From Victivallales bacterium (lineage in GTDB: Bacteria > Verrucomicrobiota > Lentisphaeria > Oligosphaerales > Oligosphaeraceae): 48,921 bases of DNA. The DNA lies in assembly GCA_017617415.1 (NCBI GenBank), contig JAFZWH010000022.1:1-48921 (forward strand). Direction: 5' to 3'. Position 1 is the first letter of the stretch; every line of letters starts with the position of its first letter. Below are positions 7,741 through 17,300 of the stretch, in pieces. Both the position numbers and the translations under genes were made by a program. The notes under the pieces were generated by a model, which was not told the DNA's origin, did not search any database, and was given only the letters and a program-made list of their open reading frames with translations.

Positions 7741-7768
7741 GAATCAAGAAAAGTCGTCAGTGAATCAT

Positions 7769-7942
7769 TTATTTGACGATGATACCATCACCCTGAACGG
7801 CGCTATCGAGCGAGATGCCAAAGAAGGTATTGTACCAAATCTTGTTGGTATTGGCGCTGTTGGTCGGGGTGCGCAACGAACCGCAGCTGGTCACGGCAAC
7901 GAGGGTCGCCAGAGCGGCGAGAGCCAGGAAGAATTTCTTCAT
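7769..7942 (-). CDS. small lipoprotein of unknown function
   Basis: A 57-residue protein. The start at 7942 (MKKFFLALA) is fixed by an AGGAG Shine-Dalgarno site 7 bases upstream, better than the longer ORF start. A short lysine n-region and hydrophobic stretch lead to the lipobox VTSC, so Cys at about residue 20 should be lipidated, followed by CGSLRTPTNSAN. The mature part is only about 37 residues and matches no family I recognise. It is monocistronic, with its own -35/-10 promoter and a terminator. Such tiny lipoproteins are commonly abundant envelope proteins or lysis-type peptides; neither role can be assigned here. Confidence 0.75.
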   Translation of the reverse strand: MKKFFLALAALATLVAVTSCGSLRTPTNSANTNKIWYNTFFGISLDSAVQGDGIIVK

Positions 7943-7999
7943 TGTTTTGCTCCTGTGTTTGGGGACGGAATTCTGCACGGGCATTGTGCATTAAGTCTT

Positions 8000-8028
8000 A
8001 CCATAATACCTTTCAGGGAAAAAGTCAA
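8000..8028 (-). promoter_or_regulatory. promoter of the small lipoprotein gene
   Basis: On the minus strand, -35 TTGACT (8028-8023) and -10 TATGGT (8005-8000) are separated by exactly 17 bp. Transcription would start near 7993, leaving a leader of about 50 nt with the AGGAG site before the ATG at 7942. Confidence 0.6.
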
Positions 8029-8124
8029 GTGAAAGAGGCAAGTAAACTGCATTTCCCCCAAAAAACTGCGAAAGCATTACATTAAGTCAGTTTTCAATTT
8101 CAGAACCAACCTGCTTTCTTGACC

Positions 8125-10362
8125 ATGGCAAAGCTCACTACCTGTTACCCGGACCCCGTTTGGACGGGGAAATGGATTTGCGCACCTTTTGCAGAGCCAG
8201 ATGGCTTGGACCGTACCGAACTCTTCATCTCGCGCGGTGCGCCTTGGCTGCGCACGACTTTCAATTGTGCGAAAGTGCCCAAAGACTCACTGCTGTATGT
8301 CGCGGCGCCTGGCTGGTGCGAGGTGTTCATCAACGGCCAACGCGTCGGCGAGCAGGTGCTCTCGCCTGTGGTCACGCAGCTTTCCGAACGCACCGGTTAC
8401 CTCTGCCTGGAAGTCGGTAAGCTACTGAAACGCGGTCGGAACGCCATAGCAGTGCTTTTGGGGAATGGCTGGTATAACCCGCAGACCAAGGAGGTCTGGG
8501 AGTTCCATTTCGCGCCTTGGCGTAACGAGCCGTCGTTACTGCTACAGCTGGAGGATGGCAAAGGAAATGTCCTGGCGGCCTCCGGACCGACCTGGAAAGG
8601 TGCGGCGAGTTTCATCACAATGAACGCCTTGCGCAACGGCGAGTTCCAGGACACTCGGATAGGGCTGGAGCCAGAGGTGGTCAGCCAGCCGGATTATGAT
8701 GACTCTGCCTGGCGGGCGGTTCTGTCCGCGAATCCGCCACCGGGCGTGCTTTGCCCAGAGGAATGTGAACCCTGCGTGATTGCGGAGCGGATTCCCTTGG
8801 TCGCCAGCAACTGGCGCAGCGACCACTGCACCATCTACGACTTTGGCAAGAACCTGACGGGCTGGTGCGAGATGGAAGTCGAAGGTCCCGCCGGAAGCCA
8901 GGTCATACTGGAATACGGCGAGCGTCTGCGCGCCAGCGGTGACTTGGATACCGAGGAGATCAAGGTATTCGCCAAAAGCGGATTCTTCCAGCGGGACGCC
9001 TATACGCTCAACGGCAAGGGCCGCCAGAAGCTCCACCCGCATTTCACCTACCATGGTTTCCGCTATGTGCGGTTCTGGAACCCTCCTGGCGTGAAGGTCC
9101 ACAAGATTACCGCGTGCTTCATCCACAACGACTTCCGGCAGGTCGGCATATTCACCACCAGTAATGAGAACCTGAATTGGCTTCAGCAGACCACCGCGCA
9201 TACCTACCTCTGCAACTTCACCGGAATCCCCACCGACTGCCCGCACCGCGAGAAGAACGGCTGGACGGGCGATGCGAATCTGGCGCTGGAGACCGGTCTC
9301 TGGAATTTCGACACGCATCTGGCGGACATCCATTTCGGACGCACGCTCATGGAGGCCCAGCGGCCTTCTGGACAGCTTCCCGGCATCGCCCCCACCGGCG
9401 GGTGGGGCTTCAACTGGGGCAATGGCCCCGCCTGGGACTCCTATATCTTCGAGGATGCATACCAGCTCTGGAAATTCTACGGCGACGATGCGCTTATCCG
9501 CGAACAATATGATAAGATGGCGAAGTACCTCGACTACTGCCGTTGGCACGACACTGACGGCGTGGTGGACTTCGGTTTAGGCGACTGGTGCCCTTACAAA
9601 GCATCCCATGCACCAGAGACCGCCGTCGTGGTCACGGGCTTCTACTACCTTGATGTCTGTCGGATGATTGAGTTTGCCAAGTTGCTTGGCCGCACGGGCG
9701 ACCTCGCCTGGTGGGAGACGCTGACCAGTCGCATCCGTGACGGCTTCAACACCAAATTCGCAAAAGCCGACGGCGGTTGCGCGAACAACTCCGTGACCGC
9801 GCTGGCCGCCAGCCTCTATTTTGGCTTCTCGCCTACCCCGCAGAAGACTCTCGCCAAGCTCCTGAAGCAGTTGAAACAGGAAAACTACATCGCGGACTTC
9901 GGCATCATGGGGGCAAAGTTCACCCCACGCGCCCTGGGCGAGAACGGCTGTCTGGAAGAACTCTTCAACCTCTTCACCCAGAATCAGTTCCCGGGTTGGA
10001 TCCATTGGAAGGAACAGGGCGCCACGACGCTCTGGGAGGAATGGAACGGCAATTCCTCTCAGATGCACATCATGTTTGGCGACACCTCGGCCTGCATCTA
10101 CCGCTACTTCGGCGGGCTCCAGCCGACCGCAACCGGCTTCGCCAAAATCCGCATCAAGCCCGCCGTGAACATCAAGGACCTCAAGGACTTCGACTGTTCG
10201 TATGAGGCTCCGCAGGGCAAGATTGTCAGCCGGCTTGAGACCATCCGCGGCAAGCGCAAATACACCTGCTGCGTGCCCAAGGGCATCGAGGCCACTCTGG
10301 AGCTGCCTGGCCGGAAGCCGCAGAAGTTGACACCTGGCAAGGAAGCCACCTTCGTGCTGTAG
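8125..10362 (+). CDS. alpha-L-rhamnosidase, GH78
   Basis: The 745-residue protein hydrolyses terminal alpha-L-rhamnose from glycosides. An N-terminal beta domain (about 1-230, with VFINGQRVG and WRAVLS typical of GH78 accessory domains) precedes the rhamnosidase concanavalin-like domain (YDFGKNLTGW) and the (alpha/alpha)6 barrel. Catalytic motifs are intact: TDCPHREKNGWTGD at 370-383 with E376, the proposed acid, and TTLWEEWNG with E638, the expected general base. ATG at 8125 is preferred over a TTG two codons earlier. There is no signal peptide, so action on imported rhamnosides is implied. It is first gene of a tightly packed run: the ligase gene starts 25 bp after its stop. Confidence 0.93.
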   Translation: MAKLTTCYPDPVWTGKWICAPFAEPDGLDRTELFISRGAPWLRTTFNCAKVPKDSLLYVAAPGWCEVFINGQRVGEQVLSPVVTQLSERTGYLCLEVGKLLKRGRNAIAVLLGNGWYNPQTKEVWEFHFAPWRNEPSLLLQLEDGKGNVLAASGPTWKGAASFITMNALRNGEFQDTRIGLEPEVVSQPDYDDSAWRAVLSANPPPGVLCPEECEPCVIAERIPLVASNWRSDHCTIYDFGKNLTGWCEMEVEGPAGSQVILEYGERLRASGDLDTEEIKVFAKSGFFQRDAYTLNGKGRQKLHPHFTYHGFRYVRFWNPPGVKVHKITACFIHNDFRQVGIFTTSNENLNWLQQTTAHTYLCNFTGIPTDCPHREKNGWTGDANLALETGLWNFDTHLADIHFGRTLMEAQRPSGQLPGIAPTGGWGFNWGNGPAWDSYIFEDAYQLWKFYGDDALIREQYDKMAKYLDYCRWHDTDGVVDFGLGDWCPYKASHAPETAVVVTGFYYLDVCRMIEFAKLLGRTGDLAWWETLTSRIRDGFNTKFAKADGGCANNSVTALAASLYFGFSPTPQKTLAKLLKQLKQENYIADFGIMGAKFTPRALGENGCLEELFNLFTQNQFPGWIHWKEQGATTLWEEWNGNSSQMHIMFGDTSACIYRYFGGLQPTATGFAKIRIKPAVNIKDLKDFDCSYEAPQGKIVSRLETIRGKRKYTCCVPKGIEATLELPGRKPQKLTPGKEATFVL

Positions 10363-10386
10363 CCTGCGGAATAACCCGCCATCTTC

Positions 10387-11685
10387 ATGCCGAAATTCGA
10401 TTGCCACAACGACTTGGGTTTCTTGCCTTTTGAAGAAATCCGCAAGCTCCAGACCGCGCTCTTCAACGCGCACTTGAAGCACCTGCGCAACGACTCGCCA
10501 TATTATCGCGAGGTACTGGCACGTTTTCCCGACCGAGAGTATTCCCTGGAGGAGCTACAGGACTTCCCCATCACCAACAAGAGCGACTTCGCGGATTTCG
10601 GCCAGCAGTTCATCGCGGTGCCCCGCGAACAAATCGCGGACCTGGGTTTCACCAGCGGAACCACCGGCGTGCCCTGCCAGATCGCCTACACCAAGAGCGA
10701 CCTGGCACGGTTGGCCTACTCGGACGCCACAGGCTTTCTCTCAGCCGGCATGAAGCCCGGCGACCGCGTGCTGCTTACCTGTACAATGGACCGATGTTTT
10801 ATCGCGGGGTTGGCGTATTTCAGCGGAGTCGTCGCCCTGGGTGCCACTGGCATCCGCAATGGTCTCAATACCATCGAAAGCCATGCGGAAATCCTGATGC
10901 GCATGAAGCCCGAAGGCATCATCGGCGTGCCGTCCTTCCTGGCACGGCTCGTGCGCTATCTGGAACAGAATCACTTGGACGGACATTCCGTACGCACCGC
11001 GATGTGCATCGGCGAGCCCCTGCGGCGGAGCGACCTCAGCCTCACCGAACTGGGCGAACAGCTCAACAGCTACTGGCCCAGCGCCGCCCACTCCACCTAC
11101 GCGGCCAGCGAAACCCAGAGCAGTTTCGCGGAATGCAGCGAGGGCGCGGGTGGCCACGCCGCCGCAGATCTAGTGATTCCCGAGATTCTCGACCAAAACG
11201 GCAATCGGCTGCCGGACGGCGAAATCGGCGAAATCGTCCTGACGCCTCTTCAGGTCGAGGGGCTGCCGCTGCTGCGCTTCCGCACCGGCGATATGGGATT
11301 CATCATCCCTGGGCAATGCGCCTGCGGACGCCACACGCCACGCCTGGGCCCCATCGTCGGTCGCAAGGCACAGCTCCTCAAAGTCCATGGCACCAGCATC
11401 TACCCCGCTACCTTCACCGCCGCATTGGATGCCATTCAAGGGGTGGACGAATACTACCTCGAGGTCACTGGCGCAGAGCTTTCGGACGAAGTGACCGTCT
11501 GCGTGGCCATCGATCCCGCGCACACCGAACTCACGCCAGAGGTAATCCGCGAGCGCGTCGCCACCCGCACGCGTGTGAAGCCAAAGGTGAAACTGGTCAC
11601 TGCCGAAGACGCGCGCCTGCATGTCTATGGGCGTTCTCGCAAACCCATGCGCTTCTTTGATTTCAGGAATAAAAAATTACTATGA
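10387..11685 (+). CDS. phenylacetate-CoA ligase (PaaK)-like adenylate-forming enzyme
   Basis: The 432-residue protein belongs to the ANL superfamily, PaaK-like branch. Evidence is the P-loop-like TSGTTGVP at about residues 89-96, the adenylate-binding TYAASETQ region, the FRTGDMG motif, and a Cys-containing CACGRHTPRLG segment typical of PaaK relatives, followed by a mobile C-terminal domain with YGRSRKP. It should activate an aryl or acyl acid as an adenylate, then as a CoA or carrier thioester. Position is unusual: it follows a rhamnosidase and its stop overlaps the LolA-like start (ATGA). This arrangement suggests either activation of an aromatic acid freed from rhamnosides or a piece of an aryl-polyene-type pathway; both are inference. 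Confidence 0.82.
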   Translation: MPKFDCHNDLGFLPFEEIRKLQTALFNAHLKHLRNDSPYYREVLARFPDREYSLEELQDFPITNKSDFADFGQQFIAVPREQIADLGFTSGTTGVPCQIAYTKSDLARLAYSDATGFLSAGMKPGDRVLLTCTMDRCFIAGLAYFSGVVALGATGIRNGLNTIESHAEILMRMKPEGIIGVPSFLARLVRYLEQNHLDGHSVRTAMCIGEPLRRSDLSLTELGEQLNSYWPSAAHSTYAASETQSSFAECSEGAGGHAAADLVIPEILDQNGNRLPDGEIGEIVLTPLQVEGLPLLRFRTGDMGFIIPGQCACGRHTPRLGPIVGRKAQLLKVHGTSIYPATFTAALDAIQGVDEYYLEVTGAELSDEVTVCVAIDPAHTELTPEVIRERVATRTRVKPKVKLVTAEDARLHVYGRSRKPMRFFDFRNKKLL

Positions 11686-12302
11686 AATACTTAATTATAA
11701 ATATATTATTAATATTATCAATAAGTCTATGCGCGGAGTCGCTTCCAGCTGTCGAAGAATTCCAGCAGCGGCTTTCCGAGAGTCTTGTCGCAGTCCAGAC
11801 CATTCAAAGTGATTTTAAACAGATTCGTGAAATGCCTGCTTTAGAGATGAAACTGGAGTTCACTGGACGCCTCGCCTACGACTCCGCCAGCAAACGACTG
11901 TTGTGGCGCGTGGAAAAACCACTGCCGTGCGCATTCCGGATGCATGGAAATCAATTGTCGCAATGGGACGGCGAGACGGGGAAGATCCTATCCATCCCTG
12001 CGACGAAACTGCCTTGGATCAAGTTGCTTCAGGAGCGCTTGGGGCAGTGGCTTTCCGGCGACCTCCCTGCGTTGCGCAAAGAGGCCGATGTAACCATAGT
12101 GGCTACCAATGTCGTACGACTCACGCCTAATGACGGGATGTTGGCGACTATCGCCAAGGCCGTTGAAATCAAGTTTTCCGACGACCTCACGCGCGTTGTG
12201 CGGATTCGTATTGAGGAAAAGAGCGGCGACATCCTGACCATTCAGTTCCACAATGCAGTTCTGAACCAGCCGATTCCAGCGGAAATCTGGGAACTGAAGT
12301 AA
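11682..12302 (+). CDS. LolA-like outer-membrane lipoprotein carrier protein
   Basis: A 206-residue periplasmic protein. It has a hydrophobic signal peptide (ILLILSISLCA, cleavage around residue 18; the Cys is not in a proper lipobox). The mature part reads FQQRLSESLVAVQTIQSDF, then FTGRLAYDSASKRLLWRVEKP, the LolA pattern of an open beta-barrel. This divergent form resembles the LolA-like proteins of aryl-polyene gene clusters more than housekeeping LolA. Both flanks are coupled: ATGA overlap with the ligase gene and TAATG overlap with the GH92 gene. The first 40 bp are markedly AT-rich compared with neighbours. Cargo is unknown; a lipid or lipid-linked product would be expected. Confidence 0.75.
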   Translation: MKYLIINILLILSISLCAESLPAVEEFQQRLSESLVAVQTIQSDFKQIREMPALEMKLEFTGRLAYDSASKRLLWRVEKPLPCAFRMHGNQLSQWDGETGKILSIPATKLPWIKLLQERLGQWLSGDLPALRKEADVTIVATNVVRLTPNDGMLATIAKAVEIKFSDDLTRVVRIRIEEKSGDILTIQFHNAVLNQPIPAEIWELK

Positions 12303-14341
12303 TGCCTGGTATTCAACGAGACGCATATTCCCTTGCCGATCCCTTCTGGGGCAATGGCGCCGTCCAGTCGCGCAAGCCGGAGGGCACTGTCCGCGGTTGG
12401 AACTGGCTCAAGGCGCAGACGGGCAATACACATCCAGGAGCGCAGTTGCCTTTCGGGTGGGTCTCCGCCTGTCCGTATTCTGGCGCATATCCGACGGGTT
12501 ACGGCAAGAACGGCTGCTCCGGAAACGGTCCCGCGCCGCAGGTCTATGACCGCAAGGCGGCCTGGGGGATTACGCACTTCCAGATGTCCGGTACTGGCTA
12601 TGTCGGGCACTTCTACAACTACCTCCTTTGCACGCCCAGTTCTCCTGGTTCCCGCACCAGCCACGTCTCCGACCTCGCCGACGAAATCGCGAAGCCTGGA
12701 TACTATTCCGCCACGCTGACCGACTACGGCGTGGATTTTGAATTGACCGCCGCGCCCTTTGCGGCGGTGCATCGATATCATTTCCACGGGGGGCGTGGTC
12801 ATCTTGACATCGACCTCAACGCCATCGGGTTGCGCCTCACCATGGGCAAACGCTACGCGGAGAAGATCGACTGGAACACCGCCGCCCGCTATGGCGAGAC
12901 CGGCTGGCAGGGTGCGCTGATCGCGAATGGTGTGCAGATCTGGTTCTGCGTCCTGGTCAATGGGGAGATTTCCAAGACCGCGCTCTACAACTGCGTGATT
13001 GAATACGATTTCGCCACGGCGGATGCCGAGATGGCGATTGGCTTCTCGATGGTCAGTGCGCAGAATGCGGAACTCCATGCGCGCGAGGCCGCTACCAAGG
13101 GGTTTGACGGCGTGCTCCACGAGGCGCAGGACAGTTGGGCATTGCAACTGAACCGCATCCGCGTCGAGTTCCCCGAAGTCGCCCTGGACGCGCGTTTCTA
13201 CAGCTGCCTCTACCACTCGCTGGTTAAGCCCGTACGGCACGACGGTGGCTACATCGACTTCGTCACGATGTGGGACATCTACCGCACGCAGCTGCCGCTG
13301 GCGCTCTCCGTTGCGCCAAACCACGCCCGCGCGCTCTTGCTGTCCATGCTGGATGCCATTGAGCGCTTCGGCTTCTTTCCAATCTTCTATTCGATGAACG
13401 AGAATCTGGATCGCGAGTCCAACCAGGCTTCGGCGCTCGTGGTCTATACGCTGTGCGACGGTTTCATGCGCGGAATCCTCACCCAAGATGACTATCCGCG
13501 GGTAAAACGCGCACTCATGGCAGAATTCCGCCACGCCGACCACACCGGAAAGTCCCCCACGCATATCCTGGATATCGCAGGAGCATACCATGCTGCTTCA
13601 ATCATTGCGCAGACCTGTGGAGATTTCGAATACGCGAAAGAGTTGCAGGAACAAAGCATCCTGTGGGAAAAGGCATACGACCCGGCGACCGGATATCTTG
13701 TCCAGAACGCCATCTATTATGAGGGAAACTACCGAAACTACTCCTTCCGTCCGCACACCGGCATGGCAAAACGCATCGCACTGGCTGGCGGAATTGAGCG
13801 TTTCAACCAGATGTTGGATGACTTTTTCACCATCGGCTACGACGGACCGGAAGCCGCCGAAGTGCGTCCCACGCGCGAAGGTTATTTCGAGGCGATGAAC
13901 AACGAGTCCGACATGGAGACGCCTGCCACCTATCTCTGGTGCGGACGCGTGGACCGCTTCGCCGAGGTCAGCGACCTGATTCGACGCTTTCAGTTCACGG
14001 ACGGCGAAGGCGGCGCCCCCGGCAATGTGGACTCCGGCGCCTTAAGTTCCTGGTATGTCTGGAGTTGCCTTGGGCTATATCCGCTCACGGGCACGCAATA
14101 CTATCTGCTCGGCTCGCCATCCATCGCAAATGCAGAGATGGAACTGCCCCAAGGAACACTGCGAATCGAGGCGGTTCGCGAAAGCCCCACCGCCATCTAT
14201 CCCACAGGATATGTATTCAACGGGCGTTCATTCCGCGAACCCTGGCTACCAGTTGCGGAACTGGAGCGTGGCGGGACGCTGGTATTCCATCTGGCGGACC
14301 AGCCACCGGCCACGCCTTCGCCAATCCCAACCTGCCTATAA
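12302..14341 (+). CDS. GH92 alpha-mannosidase-like glycoside hydrolase
   Basis: The 679-residue protein shows the GH92 signatures in order: GNTHPGAQLPFGW near the start, MWDIYRTQLPL, an EAMNNESDMETPATYLW segment in which E535 corresponds to the catalytic acid, and GGAPGNVDSGALSSWYVW where D577 matches the second catalytic-base Asp (the family often reads DED or NDD; here NVD). GH92 enzymes are calcium-dependent exo-mannosidases that invert configuration. Most are secreted, but this one has no signal peptide. Its ATG overlaps the LolA-like stop (TAATG), making it the last gene of the coupled set. It converges on the DUF6259 gene 50 bp downstream. Confidence 0.9.
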   Translation: MPGIQRDAYSLADPFWGNGAVQSRKPEGTVRGWNWLKAQTGNTHPGAQLPFGWVSACPYSGAYPTGYGKNGCSGNGPAPQVYDRKAAWGITHFQMSGTGYVGHFYNYLLCTPSSPGSRTSHVSDLADEIAKPGYYSATLTDYGVDFELTAAPFAAVHRYHFHGGRGHLDIDLNAIGLRLTMGKRYAEKIDWNTAARYGETGWQGALIANGVQIWFCVLVNGEISKTALYNCVIEYDFATADAEMAIGFSMVSAQNAELHAREAATKGFDGVLHEAQDSWALQLNRIRVEFPEVALDARFYSCLYHSLVKPVRHDGGYIDFVTMWDIYRTQLPLALSVAPNHARALLLSMLDAIERFGFFPIFYSMNENLDRESNQASALVVYTLCDGFMRGILTQDDYPRVKRALMAEFRHADHTGKSPTHILDIAGAYHAASIIAQTCGDFEYAKELQEQSILWEKAYDPATGYLVQNAIYYEGNYRNYSFRPHTGMAKRIALAGGIERFNQMLDDFFTIGYDGPEAAEVRPTREGYFEAMNNESDMETPATYLWCGRVDRFAEVSDLIRRFQFTDGEGGAPGNVDSGALSSWYVWSCLGLYPLTGTQYYLLGSPSIANAEMELPQGTLRIEAVRESPTAIYPTGYVFNGRSFREPWLPVAELERGGTLVFHLADQPPATPSPIPTCL

Positions 14342-14351
14342 ACGCAAGACG

Positions 14352-14375
14352 GAAAATGCGAGGCTGCAGTCTCGC
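14352..14375 (-). terminator. candidate terminator of the IclR-led operon
   Basis: Between the convergent stops, GCGAGGCT pairs with AGTCTCGC (14358-14375) to form a short GC-rich hairpin. On the minus strand it is followed by TTTT. The U-run is short, so efficiency is uncertain. Confidence 0.4.
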
Positions 14376-14391
14376 GAAATATGCACGGGAT

Positions 14392-17300
14392 TTATTCGGC
14401 AAATCGGAGTTCGCCGAAGAGGGAGGAGTCCTTGCCGCCGCAGACGCCGGGCGTCCATTCGAGCCAGCCCCGGAGACTACCGGCGTCGTTATCGTTGAAG
14501 GTGAAGGAGAAGGACATAACCTCGCCGGACTTCGGCGCGGACATGAGCAATGTGCTCCAGGGAATCGCGACACAGTATCTGGTCTGGTTTCCTTCGCGTT
14601 TCACGATGACGGGCACGTTGTCGAGGATGCCCTGGCGTGGTCCGCCCATCCACTGGTAGGCGAAGGCGAAGCCGCCCTCGGTAAACGCAAGGCCGATTTC
14701 GCGCTCGCGACCGTTGTAGCCATGAGTGAGATTCGCCTTGCCGGGACACAACGCGAGCTGGATGCAGTCCCCGCCCCAGAGCTTCTCGCCGGCGATCTTC
14801 TGGACATGGACATCGTCCGTGACCTCCGCCTGTACATATAGGTACTGGTCGTCCCAGGCGCAGCGGAGCCGTCCAGAGCAGTCGTCATTTCCGCGATAGT
14901 CGGAAATCTTGACGCTCTTTGGAGCGCTTTCGCCGACTTCAGTCCAGGCGGAGTCCGTCGGCCAATTCGCGGGATTGCGCACGTCGATGGGCTGGACGGC
15001 ACGGCGGGCGATTATTTGCGGACGGGACGGCTGGACGGCAAAGGAACGGCTCTGACGGTCAGCGATGACCTCGGCGGTGAGGAAGGTCATCTCCGGCGCC
15101 ACGTCCTCTGGCACGGAGACACGCACATACACGGTCTTCGGGCGTTTGTATTCCAACCGCTCATAGTGGATGATGTGCGAGGGTTCGACCGACCAAGTCT
15201 CCGGAAGATTCAGGCGCACGGCGCCGTTGGCTGGAACAGCCTGGAAATTCTGGATGGTCACGGGCAGCACAAAACTCTTGCCAGCCCGGACTTCTGGAAC
15301 CTCGCCCAGTGTAACTTCCACGGGATTGACCGTCCGACGCCACACTGGAATGCGCCACGACAGATTGCCATGGCGCAGTTCGCAGTAAGTCAACGGCGAT
15401 GAAGCGTCGTCCGCAAAGCGGATGGCTTGGGCATGGCCGCCCAGAGTGGCAGGAATCTCCTGCCCGTTTGGCAGGACGATGGTGCAACCTTTGGGAGCCT
15501 TGCCAGGAACCTTTGGATACGGCGCTGCGCCAGCAGCGTCGGTCGTCGAAAACCACCAACTAAACTCCACGGGTGCGCCAGGAAGTTCGCAAATCGTGGT
15601 CTGTGTCCGCAGGCTCACGTTGAATTTCGCATGGAAGAGGAATTCTGCCGCCGCATTGCGCAGTTCGGGGTTCGCCTGTTCGTCAAATGCGATTGTTTCT
15701 GCGCGTTTTTGCGCGTTTTTGCGCGTTTTCTTGTCGGCTGGCGTGAAGGTCACGAGGCAGACCTCGCCAGGTTCAAGAGTGAAATCATAGTAGAAAAGGT
15801 CGTTTCCCTTTTCGAGGAACGCCAAAGGCGCAGTTCCATCGGCAGTGAGGCGTTCGGCGAGGAAGGCGGTGGGATTGTTCAGTCCCAAAAGTTTCCGCAG
15901 ACTGGTCTGCTGTAGTTCGAAGCGAACGACTTCCGATGAGAGGTTTGCGACGGCGAGGAGGAGCCGTCCGTCGGGTGCCTTCCACCAGTATCCCTGAGTG
16001 GCCTGGAGGGTAATCGGCCTTGGTGTCTTGTGGTGCCAAGTCACCGTGATCTGGTCGGGGTTGTTGGCGGGCTTCGCCTCGCCGAGGAGTTCGCCCTCGC
16101 GGAAGAACTCCTTCGCGGCCTGCTGGAGGTGTCCGAGATACGCCTCGTAGGCGAAATGTTCGCGGTGGGCGTCATCGGTGATCCACTCGCAGTTCCAGCC
16201 AGGCTGGCAGCCCCAGAGGAAATCGCGGCACTGCCCAGCGCGGAATGATGCGAGGTCGTCGCGTGGATGGTTGGTGCAGGAGAAGTAAATGGTGTAGCCG
16301 GAATAGACGGCGGCGAGGGTGGGGACCTCTTCTTGGAAGCGCTCGGTGCAGATGAGATTGCCGTCGATGTTGTCGATGTAGGGTTCTGCACTTGCCTCGC
16401 TGGTAAGGAAGACGCCCTTCGGGGCGGCCTTCGCCTTGATGCGGTTGAGGAGCGTGCGATATCCGTCCACCCAATGGGTTCCACCGCCGAGGGGATGGCC
16501 ATGCGAGGGATTGAAGCAGAGTTCGGCGGGTGCGCAGCCAATCTGGTCGAGGTAGATTCCGCTGACCTTGTATTCGTCCATCAGGCGGGTGGTGATTTCA
16601 TCGACTTTGTCCTGCCAGAGTTTGGTGAATGGGCACATCGGGGTGAGTTTCCGCTTCGACTCGTAGATTTCGATGGCGGGTTCGCCGTGCTCGGTCAGGG
16701 CGCAGGCGTTGCGGGCGTCGTCGTTGAAGGACGGTATGTCCACGTCCCAGAGCCGCGCGTTGATGTAGGGCATCACGAGCATCCCCTGGGAGGTCAGGCG
16801 CAGGACGTTGGCGGCGAAGCCGTCGTGCACGGGGAAGTACTCCGGATAGGAGTTGTCAAAGGGAATTTGGTGCCAGCGGTACCAATGGAGTGCGAACCCA
16901 GGGCGGTGGCCGATGCGGGCATGGAGTTCCTCCATGCAAGTGCCGAGCTGGTCTGTTCTGGGGCCGCTGGTGAGTTGCATCCAGAAGGACGCGTCCACGA
17001 GACTGCGCGGGAAGTCCTTTCGGGTGGCGATGGGGCCCTTGGCGGTCCATGGCGTCTCCGTGGTTGCCCATTGGCGGTAGCGCTTGGCGGCCTTCCACCA
17101 GTCGCCTTGGTAGGCGGTCAGGCAGAACGCGAAGTCATCGTTGTTTCCAGCGCCAGGCTGGGCATAGTTCTCGGCGAAAACTCGGAAACTGGCATCCTGC
17201 CCGTTGGTGACAGTGAGGCGCTTGGGGCGTGCGCCAGGGTCGTGGGCGGCAAGGTAGAGCCCCGCTTTACCTTGATTGAAGGCCATGAACTGCATGGGGC

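Larger units (their letters stand above)
6904..7768. other. repeat-rich intergenic region
   Basis: About 865 bp without a supported gene. It contains the 14-bp inverted-repeat element at 7218-7302, a complete copy of the 270-bp repeat at 7355-7629, and the terminator of the small lipoprotein gene at 7706-7740. The ORF at 7034-7318 overlaps the inverted repeat and has no recognisable features. The stretch 6904-7217 is AT-rich and featureless to inspection. Confidence 0.5.

Noticed and set aside
12242-13591. 449-codon minus-strand ORF antisense to the GH92 gene
   Set aside because: GH92 motifs are in the plus frame; the antisense protein has no recognisable fold and no start signals.
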